From the NCBI RefSeq assembly GCF_001884735.1, contig NZ_MJAP01000003.1, positions 62,001-126,000 of the forward strand: a stretch of 64,000 nucleotides of DNA. The letters run 5' to 3'. Source of the DNA: Natronohydrobacter thiooxidans (GTDB taxonomy: Bacteria > Pseudomonadota > Alphaproteobacteria > Rhodobacterales > Rhodobacteraceae). A model generated the notes under the pieces. The model did not search any database. It was not told where the DNA came from and was given only the letters and a program-made list of their open reading frames with translations. Below, in pieces: positions 8,463-16,760 of the stretch; position 1 is the first letter of the stretch, and each line of letters begins with the position of its first letter. A program made the position numbers and the translations under genes.

Positions 8463-9184
8463 TCGGGGGCCACGACCATCAGCGCATAGGCGATTTCCGA
8501 CGGCGCCGCCCGCCAGCGCGCGATTTCACGCTCGGCCTCGTCCAGTGCCTCGGCCAAGGCGCCGGTCGCGCCGGGGCGCAGTTTCTCGATGCGTTTCGCC
8601 ATCGGGATGTAATAGGCTTCCCATGCGTCGCCCACCTGCATCTGTTCCCCCAGCACCCGGTAGCCCGCCGCATGAACCCGCGCGCGGATGCCCGCCACAT
8701 CACTGATGGCCGGGTATTCCGCCCAGAAGGCGCGCGCGGCGGCGGAGGGGCGCGGCAGCAGGCAGGGTTCGGAAAAGGCCACCGCGCCCCCTGCGGCCAA
8801 TGCCGAGCGCCATGTTTTCAGCCCTTCGGTCACACCCAGAAAATAAAGCGCGCCCGCGCACCAGATCAGATCATAGGGGCCGGTCAGTTGCGCCATATCG
8901 CCCTGCCAGACCCGCACGCGCGGGCCGAAAGGCGCGGTGCGCTGCTGCGCGGTCGCGACGAATTGCGCGATCTTGTCCACAGCGTCGATCTGCGCCTGAG
9001 GCCGGTTCTTGGCCAGCGTCACCGTATCCGCGCCCGAGCCGCAGCCCGCATCCATGATCCGCGCCTGCACCGGGGTTGCCGCGACCGAGAGCGCCCAGCC
9101 CAGATCCGCAGGCGCCCCCGGCCCTTCGCGGTTCAGATCACTATAGAGCGTGAGAAACGCTTCCTCGGGGGTCAGGTCCGACAT
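8459..9184 (-). CDS. Class I SAM-dependent methyltransferase
   Basis: 241 residues with the Rossmann motif I ARIMDAGCGSGADTVTLA (about 59-76), an acidic end of strand 2 in IDAVDKI, and motif IV YDLIWCAGALYFLG. The substrate cannot be inferred. It overlaps the 3' end of cimA by 13 bases and the next gene by four, so the three form one transcription unit. Confidence 0.85.
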   Translation of the reverse strand: MSDLTPEEAFLTLYSDLNREGPGAPADLGWALSVAATPVQARIMDAGCGSGADTVTLAKNRPQAQIDAVDKIAQFVATAQQRTAPFGPRVRVWQGDMAQLTGPYDLIWCAGALYFLGVTEGLKTWRSALAAGGAVAFSEPCLLPRPSAAARAFWAEYPAISDVAGIRARVHAAGYRVLGEQMQVGDAWEAYYIPMAKRIEKLRPGATGALAEALDEAEREIARWRAAPSEIAYALMVVAPE

Positions 9185-10800
9185 GGGCTTACTCCGTCAC
9201 GCAGGAATTTCCAGTTCACGGCATCGAGAAGCGCCTCGAAACTGGCATCCACGATGTTGGGCGAGACGCCGACCGTGGACCAGCGCCGCCCCTGCCCGTC
9301 CTCGCTGTCGATGATCACGCGGGTGACGGCCTCGGTCCCGCCCTGGGTGATGCGCACCTTGAAATCCACCAGTTTCATATCGTCAATCGCCGCCTGATAG
9401 GGGCCGAGATCCTTGGCCAGCGCTTTCGAGAGCGCATTGACCGGGCCGCGATCATGGCCTTCGGCATCCATCGATTCCGAGACCGAGAGCTTCTTCTCGT
9501 CCCCGATCTTGACCACGACCACGGCTTCCGACAGCGTGACCATCTCGTTATACTTGTTCTTGCGCCGCTCGACGGTCACGCGGTAGCGCTTGACCTCGAA
9601 ATACTCCGGCACCTGCCCCAAAGCGCGCCGCGCGAGCAACTCGAAACTGGCCTGCGCGGAATCATAGGCATAGCCCTGATCCTCGCGCGCCTTCACATCC
9701 TCCAGAATCGCGCCAAGCCGGGTATCGCCTTTCTCTACCGTGATCCCCATCTCTTCCAGCCGCATCCGCAGGTTCGACTGCCCGGCCTGATTGGACATCG
9801 GCACCACGCGGGCATTGCCGACGCTGGCCGGGTCGATATGCTCGTAGGTGGAAGGGTCTTTCAGAATGGCGCTGGCATGCAACCCCGCCTTATGCGCGAA
9901 GGCAGAGGCGCCCACATAGGGCATGGTGCGCAGCGGCACGCGGTTCAGGATATCATCGAGCCTGCGCGAGATTTTCAGGAGTTCCCTGAGCGCATCATGG
10001 CTCACCCCGGTTTCAAACCGTTCCGCATAGGCGGGTTTCAGCAGCAGCGTCGGGATCAGCGTTGTGAGCGAGGCATTGCCGCAGCGTTCTCCCAGCCCGT
10101 TCAGCGTGCCCTGAATCTGGCGCGCGCCTGCCTCCACAGCCGCCAGCGAACAGGCCACCGCCTGCCCGGTATCGTCATGGCAATGGATACCGAGGCGCTC
10201 GCCGGGAATGCCGCTTGCGATCACGGCTTCAGTGATCGCGCGGATTTCGCCGGGCAAGGTGCCGCCATTGGTGTCGCAGAGCACGACCCAGCGTGCGCCT
10301 GCGCCATGGGCAGCGTGGAGCGCCTGCAGGGCGTAATCGGGATTGGCCTTGTAGCCGTCGAAGAAATGCTCGGCGTCGAAATGCGCCTCGCGCGACTGCG
10401 CGACACAATGGCGAATCGAGGCGCTGATATTGTCGAGGTTCTCCGCAAGCGAGATGCCCAGCGCGGTGGTGACGTGGAAATCATGCGTCTTGCCGACCAG
10501 ACAGACCGCTTGCGTGCCTGCGTTCAGGACAGCGGCCAGCACATCGTCATTCTCCGCCGACCGGCCCGCGCGTTTGGTCATGCCAAAGGCGGTGAGCGTG
10601 GCGCGGGTCCGGGGTCTGGTGGCGAAAAACTCGCTGTCAGTGGGGTTCGCGCCGGGCCAGCCGCCCTCGATATAGTCGATGCCGAGTGCGTCGAGCATGG
10701 CGGCGATCTGGTGCTTCTCGGGGGTCGAGAATTGCACGCCCTGCGTCTGCTGGCCGTCGCGGAGTGTCGTGTCATAGAGGGTGAGGCGGGTGCGGGTCAT
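9172..10800 (-). CDS. cimA: (R)-citramalate synthase
   Basis: Condenses pyruvate and acetyl-CoA to citramalate, the threonine-independent entry to isoleucine (2-oxobutanoate). The start ATG at 10800 gives 542 aa, the usual length; the open frame continues upstream without support. DTTLRDGQQTQGVQFS near the N-terminus is the HMGL-like catalytic motif with the Arg-Asp pair, and GIHCHDDTGQAVA carries the metal-binding histidines. The C-terminal LeuA-type regulatory domain has a region rich in glycine and a mobile KRYRVTVERRKN segment. The family resembles 2-isopropylmalate synthase, but the early DTTLRDG and overall length fit CimA better. Confidence 0.9.
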   Translation of the reverse strand: MTRTRLTLYDTTLRDGQQTQGVQFSTPEKHQIAAMLDALGIDYIEGGWPGANPTDSEFFATRPRTRATLTAFGMTKRAGRSAENDDVLAAVLNAGTQAVCLVGKTHDFHVTTALGISLAENLDNISASIRHCVAQSREAHFDAEHFFDGYKANPDYALQALHAAHGAGARWVVLCDTNGGTLPGEIRAITEAVIASGIPGERLGIHCHDDTGQAVACSLAAVEAGARQIQGTLNGLGERCGNASLTTLIPTLLLKPAYAERFETGVSHDALRELLKISRRLDDILNRVPLRTMPYVGASAFAHKAGLHASAILKDPSTYEHIDPASVGNARVVPMSNQAGQSNLRMRLEEMGITVEKGDTRLGAILEDVKAREDQGYAYDSAQASFELLARRALGQVPEYFEVKRYRVTVERRKNKYNEMVTLSEAVVVVKIGDEKKLSVSESMDAEGHDRGPVNALSKALAKDLGPYQAAIDDMKLVDFKVRITQGGTEAVTRVIIDSEDGQGRRWSTVGVSPNIVDASFEALLDAVNWKFLRDGVSPCRT

Positions 10801-10836
10801 CTGGACTGTCTCTTGTATCTGCGTGCCCTGTCGGAA

Positions 10837-10946
10837 CACGGGCAGCGCACGCCCGAGGCGGGAAGCGAAGCGCCCGCCTGGGATTGAGGGGGACCGTCGC
10901 GCCAGTGGCGCGGCGTAAGCCCCCGAAATGGCGGGCGCTGCCCGTG
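10837..10946. repeat. Nested inverted-repeat element between cysS and cimA
   Basis: An outer perfect 12-bp stem, CACGGGCAGCGC (10837-10848) with GCGCTGCCCGTG (10935-10946), encloses two further hairpins: GGCGGG/CCCGCC (10857-10878), and GGGGG/CCCCC (10888-10924) with an inner CGCGCC/GGCGCG stem (10898-10912). No open reading frame is needed to explain it. There is no T run, so it is not a standard terminator. It looks like a dispersed palindromic element or a structured RNA in the cysS-cimA interval. Confidence 0.6.
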
Positions 10947-10987
10947 CTGGCGCACGGGCGGACATGCCGCGATGGGGGCGCTTCTGG

Positions 10988-12487
10988 TCATTTGAGGGCC
11001 TCTAGTTTGGCGGGGTCTATCTGTCCGGCCAAGAATGCGGTTCCGCCATTTACGCCGCTCTTCGAACGGGTTGCTCGCAGTTCGACCCCCAGCATTGCAG
11101 CACTTTCCCTGAGAGTGTCTGCTTTCACGAAATCTCTCTCTCGCCTGCATCGAAGCCAACGGTGGACCAGTTCGGAAGCGGCATCTTGCTCGTCTTCTGA
11201 AACACTGCCCCATCCTATGACTGCAATAGTTGGTTGGTAGTCGATGCCTTCTTTGAGAAATCTTCCATCTAGAGCTTCAAACTCGAATAGCTTTGCCCAA
11301 GGCTTTTCCGAAATAGATTTGAGGTCTAACCCAATCATTGCCGCGCTTGCTAAGAGCCGATCAGCCTCTTCCCTTCTGTGCAGATCGCTCAGGACTGCGA
11401 TCGCTTCTGCAGTGTTCAGATCGTCAGACAGAGCATCCCGAAAGTCTTCATCTACCTGAGAAGGCGCGGCACCCAGCACAGTGTGAGCCCAGTCGCGTAA
11501 TGTAGCGATAGCCTCCCGCGCCTTCTCCTCGGTCCAATCCATCGGCTTGCGGTAATGCGTCGACAGCATCACAAAGCGGATCACCTCGCCCGGCCAGCCC
11601 TGCTCCAGCAAATCCCGCACCGTGAAGAAATTGCCCAAGGATTTGGACATCTTCTTCCCCTCGACCTGCACCATTTCATTATGCAGCCAGAAATTCGCGA
11701 AATCCGCCTCCGGGTGCGCGCAGCAGGACTGCGCGATCTCGTTCTCATGATGGGGAAATTGCAGGTCGATCCCGCCACCGTGAATATCAAACGCAGGCCC
11801 CAGCAGCTCATGCGCCATGGCCGAGCATTCGATATGCCAGCCCGGACGCCCCCGACCCCAAGGGCTGTCCCAACCCGGTTCTTCCGCCGACGAGGGCTTC
11901 CACAAGACGAAATCCATCGGATCGCGCTTATAGGGCGCGACCTCGACCCGTGCGCCCGCGATCATGTCATCTACCGACCGACCCGACAGCTTGCCATAAT
12001 CGGGGTAGGACCGCACATCGAAGAGCACATGGCCTTCCGCCGCATAGGCATGGCCCTTCGCGATCAGCCCTTCGATCATCGCCACCATCTGCACGATGAA
12101 CTCGGTCGCGCGCGGCTCATGGCTGGGCCGCAACGCCCCCAAAGCGTCCATATCGGCGTGATACCAGCCGATCGTCTCATCGGTCAGCGCGCGGATGATC
12201 GCGTTCAGGGGCCGCGTATCGCCCGCCTCCTGCATCGCCCGCGCCCGCGCATTGATCTTGTCATCCACGTCCGTGAAATTGCGCACATAGGTGACATGGT
12301 TTTCGCCGTAAACATGGCGCAGCAAGCGGTAGAGCACATCGAAGACCACCACGGGCCGCGCATTGCCCAGATGCGCGCGGTCATAGACGGTGGGGCCGCA
12401 GACATACATCCGCACATTCTGCGCATCCAAAGGCGCGAAGGGCTCTTTCCGGCGGGTGCGGGAATTATGCAGGCGGATCTCGGTCAT
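10988..12487 (-). CDS. cysS: Cysteine--tRNA ligase
   Basis: Class Ia aminoacyl-tRNA synthetase, 499 aa from the ATG at 12487. The zinc-binding Cys in [10 protein letters not shown], the HIGH-like motif HLGN and the KMSKS motif KKMSKSLGN are all present, as is the [13 protein letters not shown] segment. The gene is a compositional mosaic. The 3' third is much poorer in GC (50/120 hand-counted at 11221-11340 against 41/60 at 11821-11880), although the frame stays open and the helical DALR and C-terminal domains look intact. This suggests replacement of the 3' part by recombination. Confidence 0.95.
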   Translation of the reverse strand: MTEIRLHNSRTRRKEPFAPLDAQNVRMYVCGPTVYDRAHLGNARPVVVFDVLYRLLRHVYGENHVTYVRNFTDVDDKINARARAMQEAGDTRPLNAIIRALTDETIGWYHADMDALGALRPSHEPRATEFIVQMVAMIEGLIAKGHAYAAEGHVLFDVRSYPDYGKLSGRSVDDMIAGARVEVAPYKRDPMDFVLWKPSSAEEPGWDSPWGRGRPGWHIECSAMAHELLGPAFDIHGGGIDLQFPHHENEIAQSCCAHPEADFANFWLHNEMVQVEGKKMSKSLGNFFTVRDLLEQGWPGEVIRFVMLSTHYRKPMDWTEEKAREAIATLRDWAHTVLGAAPSQVDEDFRDALSDDLNTAEAIAVLSDLHRREEADRLLASAAMIGLDLKSISEKPWAKLFEFEALDGRFLKEGIDYQPTIAVIGWGSVSEDEQDAASELVHRWLRCRRERDFVKADTLRESAAMLGVELRATRSKSGVNGGTAFLAGQIDPAKLEALK

Positions 12488-12654
12488 GGCGTCCTCGTCA
12501 GGGCGGGTGGCCCGGCGGAAGGTGCTGTCAGACAGAAGAGAATGCCAAAAGACCAACCGCCGAGAAACTCAGCGGCAAATGCAGCAGGTGATGATGCAGG
12601 TCAAGGTCTTCATGCGCGCGACACTAACCGCAAATCCGGCGCGCTGCCAAGCGC

Positions 12655-12694
12655 AAAAACAAGGGCCCGCGCCCTCGGGAGGAAGGGCACGGGC
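12655..12694 (-). terminator. Rho-independent terminator after the DUF5368-like gene
   Basis: On the minus strand GCCCGTGCCC (12685-12694) pairs with GGGCGCGGGC (12665-12674) with one G-T wobble, and a T-rich run (12655-12662, interrupted once) follows. It lies 57 bp after the stop at 12752 and before cysS. Confidence 0.7.
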
Positions 12695-12751
12695 AGAGAA
12701 GGGCGGCATCTTGCCGGGAGGAGCAGCGCCGCCCTGTTCGAGAGGCGGGCC

Positions 12752-13108
12752 TCAGGCCTCGGGCGCTTTGCCCCGGATCAGCGATTGCGCCACATAGACC
12801 AGAATCGCAAAGCCCACGGCACCGGCCACGAAGACGCCCAGGAGCACGATCCAGTCAATCGGGCCGCCAATATCGCGAAAGCCCGAACTGGTCATGATCA
12901 TCACGAACCAGACCGCCGCTGCGCCGCCAAAGGGCATCGACAATTGCGCCAGCAGGAATTTGCGCATCGACATGCTGCGGTCGCGGATCAGCACATAGAG
13001 ATAGGCGAGCGTGATCGCGACCGCGACCGCCACCATTGTCCAGAACAGCCCGCGCCCGAAGATTTCCTCGAACACGGCCAGAAGTGTCATGAAGCTGAAA
13101 TCTTCCAT
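12752..13108 (-). CDS. Small multi-pass membrane protein (DUF5368-like)
   Basis: 118 residues with three hydrophobic segments (about 20-40, 52-72, 83-108). The start MEDFSFMTLLAVFEEIFGRG and the LYVLIRDR segment match, from memory, the DUF5368 family of Rhodobacteraceae, whose function is unknown. It is downstream of the sulfide:quinone oxidoreductase on the same strand with a 101-bp gap, and could be its membrane partner or an unrelated passenger. Confidence 0.7.
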   Translation of the reverse strand: MEDFSFMTLLAVFEEIFGRGLFWTMVAVAVAITLAYLYVLIRDRSMSMRKFLLAQLSMPFGGAAAVWFVMIMTSSGFRDIGGPIDWIVLLGVFVAGAVGFAILVYVAQSLIRGKAPEA

Positions 13109-13128
13109 TCTCTCATCCTTTCAAGGGG

Positions 13129-13157
13129 CCATTTTCTTGCCCGAAATACTCGCAGGG
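13129..13157 (-). repeat. Copy 2 of the dispersed intergenic motif
   Basis: Minus-strand reading contains GCGAGTATTTCGGGCAAGAA. It matches the copies at 4122-4151 and 32466-32494 and sits in the gap between the sulfide:quinone oxidoreductase and the small membrane protein gene. Confidence 0.5.
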
Positions 13158-13209
13158 GTGAGGCGGGCCTGCCCGCCGAGGGGGCGGCAGCCCCCTGCCC
13201 CCGCTCGGG

Positions 13210-14532
13210 TCAGGCGCGACCGCGCAGCATGGCGTTATAGGTGGCTTTCAGCGCGACTTCCTTCATCAGCCAGGAAATCCACAGCTCTTCCAGCGGCGCG
13301 ATCAGACCGGGGAAAGAGGGCACCAGATTATCATTGTAATCGAACTCGACCAGCATCGCGCGCCCGATCCGGGTGATCAGCGGGCAGGAGGTATAGCCCC
13401 CATAGAGCTTGGTCCCCTCGCGACCGGCGATCTCGGCGATCAGGTGATCCTCGACCACGGGCAGGTGAAATTTCACCGAAGCTGCGGTCTTGCCCTTGGG
13501 CACGCCATTGATATCCCCGATCCCGAAGACATTGCTGTAGCGGGCATGGCGCAGGGTCTGCTGATCGACCTCGATCCAGCCCTGATCGACCCATTTATCC
13601 GCCCAGGACAGGCCAGAATCGCGGATCACCTGCGGGGCGCGCTGCGGCGGGATGACATTGATGAAATCCCAGGCATCGGTGATCTCGCCCTCGGGCGTGA
13701 TATAGGTCGCGGTCTTTGCGCCCGGATCAATCGCTTTCAGCACATGCTGATAGCGATAGGTGATGTTGCGCTCATCCATGATCTGGCGCACGCGGTGATG
13801 AATGACCGGGACGCCGAACAGGTTCTGGGCCTGCGCATTATAGATGAATTCGCATTTCGCGCGATTGCCCTTGGTGGTGGCGATATCCTCGCCAAGAAAG
13901 CAGATCTTCACAGGGGCGCCTGCGCATTTCATTTCCGTGGCCGGGCGACCGAACATCCCGACCCCACCCTGATCGGTGAATCTGTCCAGCGCGTGCCAGC
14001 TCTTCTCAGCCAGTTCGGGGCTCGCATAATGTGCCGAGATCCCGTTTTCCGGGCCGACCATGCTCAGGTCGAACCCCTCCACCGCATCCCAGTCCAGCAC
14101 CAGCCCGGTCGCGACGATCAGATAATCATAGTCGATCCGCTGCCCGCCGGTCGTGGTGACGCGGTTGGCTTCCGGGTCCAGTTCGGCGGCATAATCGTTG
14201 ACGAAACTGATTCCGCGCGGCAGCCAGCCCGCCAGCGATGAGGTGGCATAGCTGGCCGGTTTCAGACCTGCCGCGATCAGGGTGAAGCCCGGCTGATACC
14301 AATGCTCCTGCTTGCCGTCGAGCACCGTGATCTGCGCCCCTTCCAGCCGATCGGCCAGACGATTGGCAATCGCCGCACCGCCTGCGCCCGCGCCAAGGAT
14401 CAGGATACGCGCGGATGTGCGCTGCTTTTGCGCCTGCGCGGCCCCTGTGCCCAAGGCCAGGGCCGCACCGCCTGCCCCGGCAAGGCCCAGAAAACCCCTG
14501 CGACTTGCAGTGAAATGGTCAAGATCGGACAT
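13210..14532 (-). CDS. Sulfide:quinone oxidoreductase-type flavoprotein with TAT signal
   Basis: 440 aa. Residues 10-33 form a TAT signal (SRRGFLG, hydrophobic stretch, AQA), so the enzyme is exported folded. The FAD-binding GAGAGG (47-52) is followed by ATG (141-143) and a VFGIGDIN second FAD motif. Cys203 (MKCAGAP) and Cys383 (TSCPL) are in the positions of the two redox cysteines that process sulfide in SQR. The C-terminal amphipathic part (ELWISWLMKEVALKA) can dip into the membrane to reach quinone. The related flavocytochrome c sulfide dehydrogenase is less likely because no cytochrome subunit gene is adjacent. It is divergent from an Rrf2-type regulator. Confidence 0.85.
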   Translation of the reverse strand: MSDLDHFTASRRGFLGLAGAGGAALALGTGAAQAQKQRTSARILILGAGAGGAAIANRLADRLEGAQITVLDGKQEHWYQPGFTLIAAGLKPASYATSSLAGWLPRGISFVNDYAAELDPEANRVTTTGGQRIDYDYLIVATGLVLDWDAVEGFDLSMVGPENGISAHYASPELAEKSWHALDRFTDQGGVGMFGRPATEMKCAGAPVKICFLGEDIATTKGNRAKCEFIYNAQAQNLFGVPVIHHRVRQIMDERNITYRYQHVLKAIDPGAKTATYITPEGEITDAWDFINVIPPQRAPQVIRDSGLSWADKWVDQGWIEVDQQTLRHARYSNVFGIGDINGVPKGKTAASVKFHLPVVEDHLIAEIAGREGTKLYGGYTSCPLITRIGRAMLVEFDYNDNLVPSFPGLIAPLEELWISWLMKEVALKATYNAMLRGRA

Positions 14533-14664
14533 GAGACGCTCCCTTCTCCTCCGGCATACATATGTTCACAATCGCATATATAAATTATACTATCTTTAAT
14601 CCAAGACATTTCCGGAAGCAGCCGGGCGGCTGCGACACTATGACCCGAAAAAGCGGGCAAGTAT

Positions 14665-14678
14665 TTGATCCGGATCAA
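14665..14678. promoter_or_regulatory. FNR-type binding site (anaerobox)
   Basis: Perfect 14-bp palindrome TTGATCCGGATCAA, an exact match to the FNR/FnrL consensus TTGAT-N4-ATCAA. Its centre (14671.5) is 41.5 bases before the start point predicted from the -10 element at 14701, which is the class II activator position. It can also serve the divergent gene starting at 14532. Confidence 0.8.
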
Positions 14679-14700
14679 TGTCGCGCCATTGGTTGCGCCC

Positions 14701-14706
14701 GATAAT
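14701..14706 (+). promoter_or_regulatory. -10 element of the Rrf2-type regulator promoter
   Basis: GATAAT at 14701-14706 predicts transcription from about 14713. The FNR box replaces the -35 element. The regulator start codon is at 14767. Confidence 0.55.
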
Positions 14707-14766
14707 GCATATCCAAGGGGAACCATTTAAGCGGATCCGGGCAAGCCCGGCACCGAGGAGACAGCC

Positions 14767-15285
14767 ATGCGACTGACCACTAGAACGAATCTCGCCCTGC
14801 GCACGCTGATGTTCTGCGCTGTCAACAAGGACAGCCTCGTGCGCAAGCAGGATGCCGCACAGGCGGTCAATGCCTCGGAAAACCATCTGGCGCAGGTTAT
14901 CAACAAACTGGGCCAGGAAGGCTTCATCATCACCCAGCGTGGGCGGCATGGCGGGTTTCATCTGGCCCGCGCGGCATCCTCGATCAGCGTGGGCGAAGTG
15001 TTCCGCGCCTTTGAATCCGGCCTGCCCTTCATGGAATGTTTCTCACCCAACAACACCTGCCCGCTCAAGGCGCATTGCGTGATGCGGCCGCATCTGTCAC
15101 GCGCGGTCGAAGCCTTCTATTCGGCGCTGGACGAGGTCTATCTGTCGGAACTCGTCGAATGCAATGCCGGGCTGCAGGCGATCCTGAACATGGAAGCCCC
15201 GCGTTTCGCGGCAGCCTGCACCACGCAGGCGGCAGCCGACGCCATGCCGGATAGCCCCGCCCGACTGGTTGCGGCAGCTGGCTGA
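14767..15285 (+). CDS. Rrf2 family transcriptional regulator, NsrR/IscR-like
   Basis: 172 aa. An N-terminal winged helix (MRLTTRTNLALRTLMF) is typical of the NsrR branch, and the wing and recognition helix lie around residues 28-60. Cys91, Cys98 and Cys104 (spacing 6 and 5) match the three-cysteine cluster site of NsrR, a nitric oxide sensor with an Fe-S cluster. The C-terminal tail of about 40 residues is alanine-rich. Its promoter has an FNR box, so it is probably made under low oxygen. The neighbouring sulfide:quinone oxidoreductase is a candidate target. NsrR is likely but other Rrf2 sensors cannot be excluded. Confidence 0.85.
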   Translation: MRLTTRTNLALRTLMFCAVNKDSLVRKQDAAQAVNASENHLAQVINKLGQEGFIITQRGRHGGFHLARAASSISVGEVFRAFESGLPFMECFSPNNTCPLKAHCVMRPHLSRAVEAFYSALDEVYLSELVECNAGLQAILNMEAPRFAAACTTQAAADAMPDSPARLVAAAG

Positions 15286-15322
15286 GACCCTTAGGAAGAC
15301 GCCGCGCCGGACCGCTCCGGGC

Positions 15323-15976
15323 TCAGCCCGCAGCGCGGCTCGCGGCCTGAATGAAGGCCGTGACCCGCGCCGGGTCTTTCACGCCCGGCGCGCTTTCCAC
15401 ACCAGAGGAGACATCGACCTGCCGCGCGCCGGTCAGGCGCAGGGCTTCTGCGACATTCTCGGGGGTCAGCCCGCCTGCCAGCATCCAGGGTCTGGGCCAG
15501 TCACGCCCCGCGATCAGCCGCCAGTCAAAGGCCAGTCCGTTGCCGCCCGGCAAAGCGGCCCCTTGCGCGGGTTTCGCATCGAGCAGGATCTGATCCGCCA
15601 CTGGCAAGTAGCTGTCCAGCACGGCCAGATCGGCGCGCTCGGCCACCCCCACGGCTTTCATCACCGGCAGACCGTAGCGCGCCTTGACCTCGGCCACGCG
15701 CGCGGGCGTTTCATGGCCATGCAATTGCAGCATGTCGATCGGCACAGCGGCCAGCAGGGTGTCGAGCAGCGCGTCATCGGCATCCACCGTCAGCGCGACC
15801 TTGGCGATTCCCATCGGCACGGCGCGGGCCAGTTCTGCGGCAACCGGGATTTCAAGATGACGCGGCGAGCGGGGGAAAAACACGAAACCCAGATAGCGCG
15901 CACCAGCGCCCACCGCAGCGGACACGGCCTGCGCGCTGGTCAGCCCGCAAATCTTGACAGCAACAGGGTCAGCCAT
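15323..15976 (-). CDS. trpF: Phosphoribosylanthranilate isomerase
   Basis: Tryptophan biosynthesis, Amadori rearrangement of phosphoribosylanthranilate. 217 aa from the ATG at 15976, normal for this (beta/alpha)8 barrel. VKICGLTS at the N-terminus contains the catalytic Cys. [10 protein letters not shown] is the second signature, MLQLHGHE follows, and [12 protein letters not shown] with VDVSSGVE near the end forms the phosphate-binding site and contains the catalytic Asp. It follows lapA, the usual ihfB-lapA-trpF order. Confidence 0.95.
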   Translation of the reverse strand: MADPVAVKICGLTSAQAVSAAVGAGARYLGFVFFPRSPRHLEIPVAAELARAVPMGIAKVALTVDADDALLDTLLAAVPIDMLQLHGHETPARVAEVKARYGLPVMKAVGVAERADLAVLDSYLPVADQILLDAKPAQGAALPGGNGLAFDWRLIAGRDWPRPWMLAGGLTPENVAEALRLTGARQVDVSSGVESAPGVKDPARVTAFIQAASRAAG

Positions 15977-15987
15977 CGGGGGCGCTC

Positions 15988-16338
15988 TCAATTCCCTTCG
16001 ACCAGAGCAAGGACTTCATCCTTGCGCGCCTGCGGGGCAATTTTCTCGACGCGCTTCAACTCGTCGCGCATCGCCTCTTTCTCGCGGCGCAAGCGCGCCG
16101 CCTCGGCGCGATAGCCATGCTCGCGCACCCATTCCCAGATGAAGCCCAGCAAGAGCCCTATGGCAATCGCGATCCCGAGCATCAGAAACAACGGCAGCCG
16201 GATATCGAGATTGAAGCCGAACAGCGCGGCCAGCGCATCCGGCAGCAGCTTGACCTCGACCAGCGCACGATTTGCCAGCGCAATCGTGATGAAAACTGCC
16301 GCCACAAGGGCCGCGAAACCATAGCGCAGATAGGCCAT
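15988..16338 (-). CDS. LapA domain membrane protein (DUF1049)
   Basis: 116 residues with two membrane helices (about 4-22 and 45-70) and a charged, probably coiled-coil cytoplasmic tail ([18 protein letters not shown]), the LapA layout. In E. coli LapA helps coordinate lipopolysaccharide assembly; the role here is inferred only from family. It lies between ihfB (10 bp upstream) and trpF. Confidence 0.85.
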   Translation of the reverse strand: MAYLRYGFAALVAAVFITIALANRALVEVKLLPDALAALFGFNLDIRLPLFLMLGIAIAIGLLLGFIWEWVREHGYRAEAARLRREKEAMRDELKRVEKIAPQARKDEVLALVEGN

Positions 16339-16348
16339 CATGGGGTCT

Positions 16349-16636
16349 TTATCCTTCCGCTCCGTTCAGCCGTTCACGCAACAACTTGCCGGTCTTGAAA
16401 AAGGGGACGGCCTTGGCCTCGACCTCGACGCTCTCGCCGGTGCGCGGGTTGCGCCCGAGCCGCGAGTCGCGCTTCTTGACCGAGAAGGCCCCGAAGCCGC
16501 GCAATTCGACCCGCTCGCCGCGCGCCAGCGCCTCGGTGATCTCGCCAAAGACCGTGTTCACGATCCGCTCCACGTCCCGTTGAAAGAGATGCGGATTTTC
16601 GTCCGCGATTATCTGAATCAGTTCAGATCGGATCAT
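16349..16636 (-). CDS. ihfB: Integration host factor subunit beta
   Basis: 95-residue DNA-bending protein of the HU/IHF family. The start is the ATG at 16636 ([11 protein letters not shown]); the open frame continues upstream without meaning. [22 protein letters not shown] is the family signature with the beta-arm Arg-Asn-Pro that intercalates into DNA. The partner subunit alpha is not in the window. It affects recombination, replication and many promoters. Confidence 0.95.
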   Translation of the reverse strand: MIRSELIQIIADENPHLFQRDVERIVNTVFGEITEALARGERVELRGFGAFSVKKRDSRLGRNPRTGESVEVEAKAVPFFKTGKLLRERLNGAEG

Positions 16637-16760
16637 GTGACACTCCCCACGTCCCATTCGGGCATCTTGCATGGATGCCCTGTTCTTTTGTCCACCGACT
16701 ATAGGCCCAAATCGCGCGCAAATAAATACGGAAAAACAAGCGCTTTGGGCAGAGGGCGCG

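Noticed and set aside
9172..10965. N-terminally extended cimA (597 aa)
   Set aside because: The extension overlaps the inverted-repeat element and has no homology; the family starts at MTRTRLTLYDTTLRDG (10800).
14638..14961. Minus-strand ORF over the Rrf2-type gene start
   Set aside because: Covers the FNR promoter and the antisense of a complete helix-turn-helix; no independent support.
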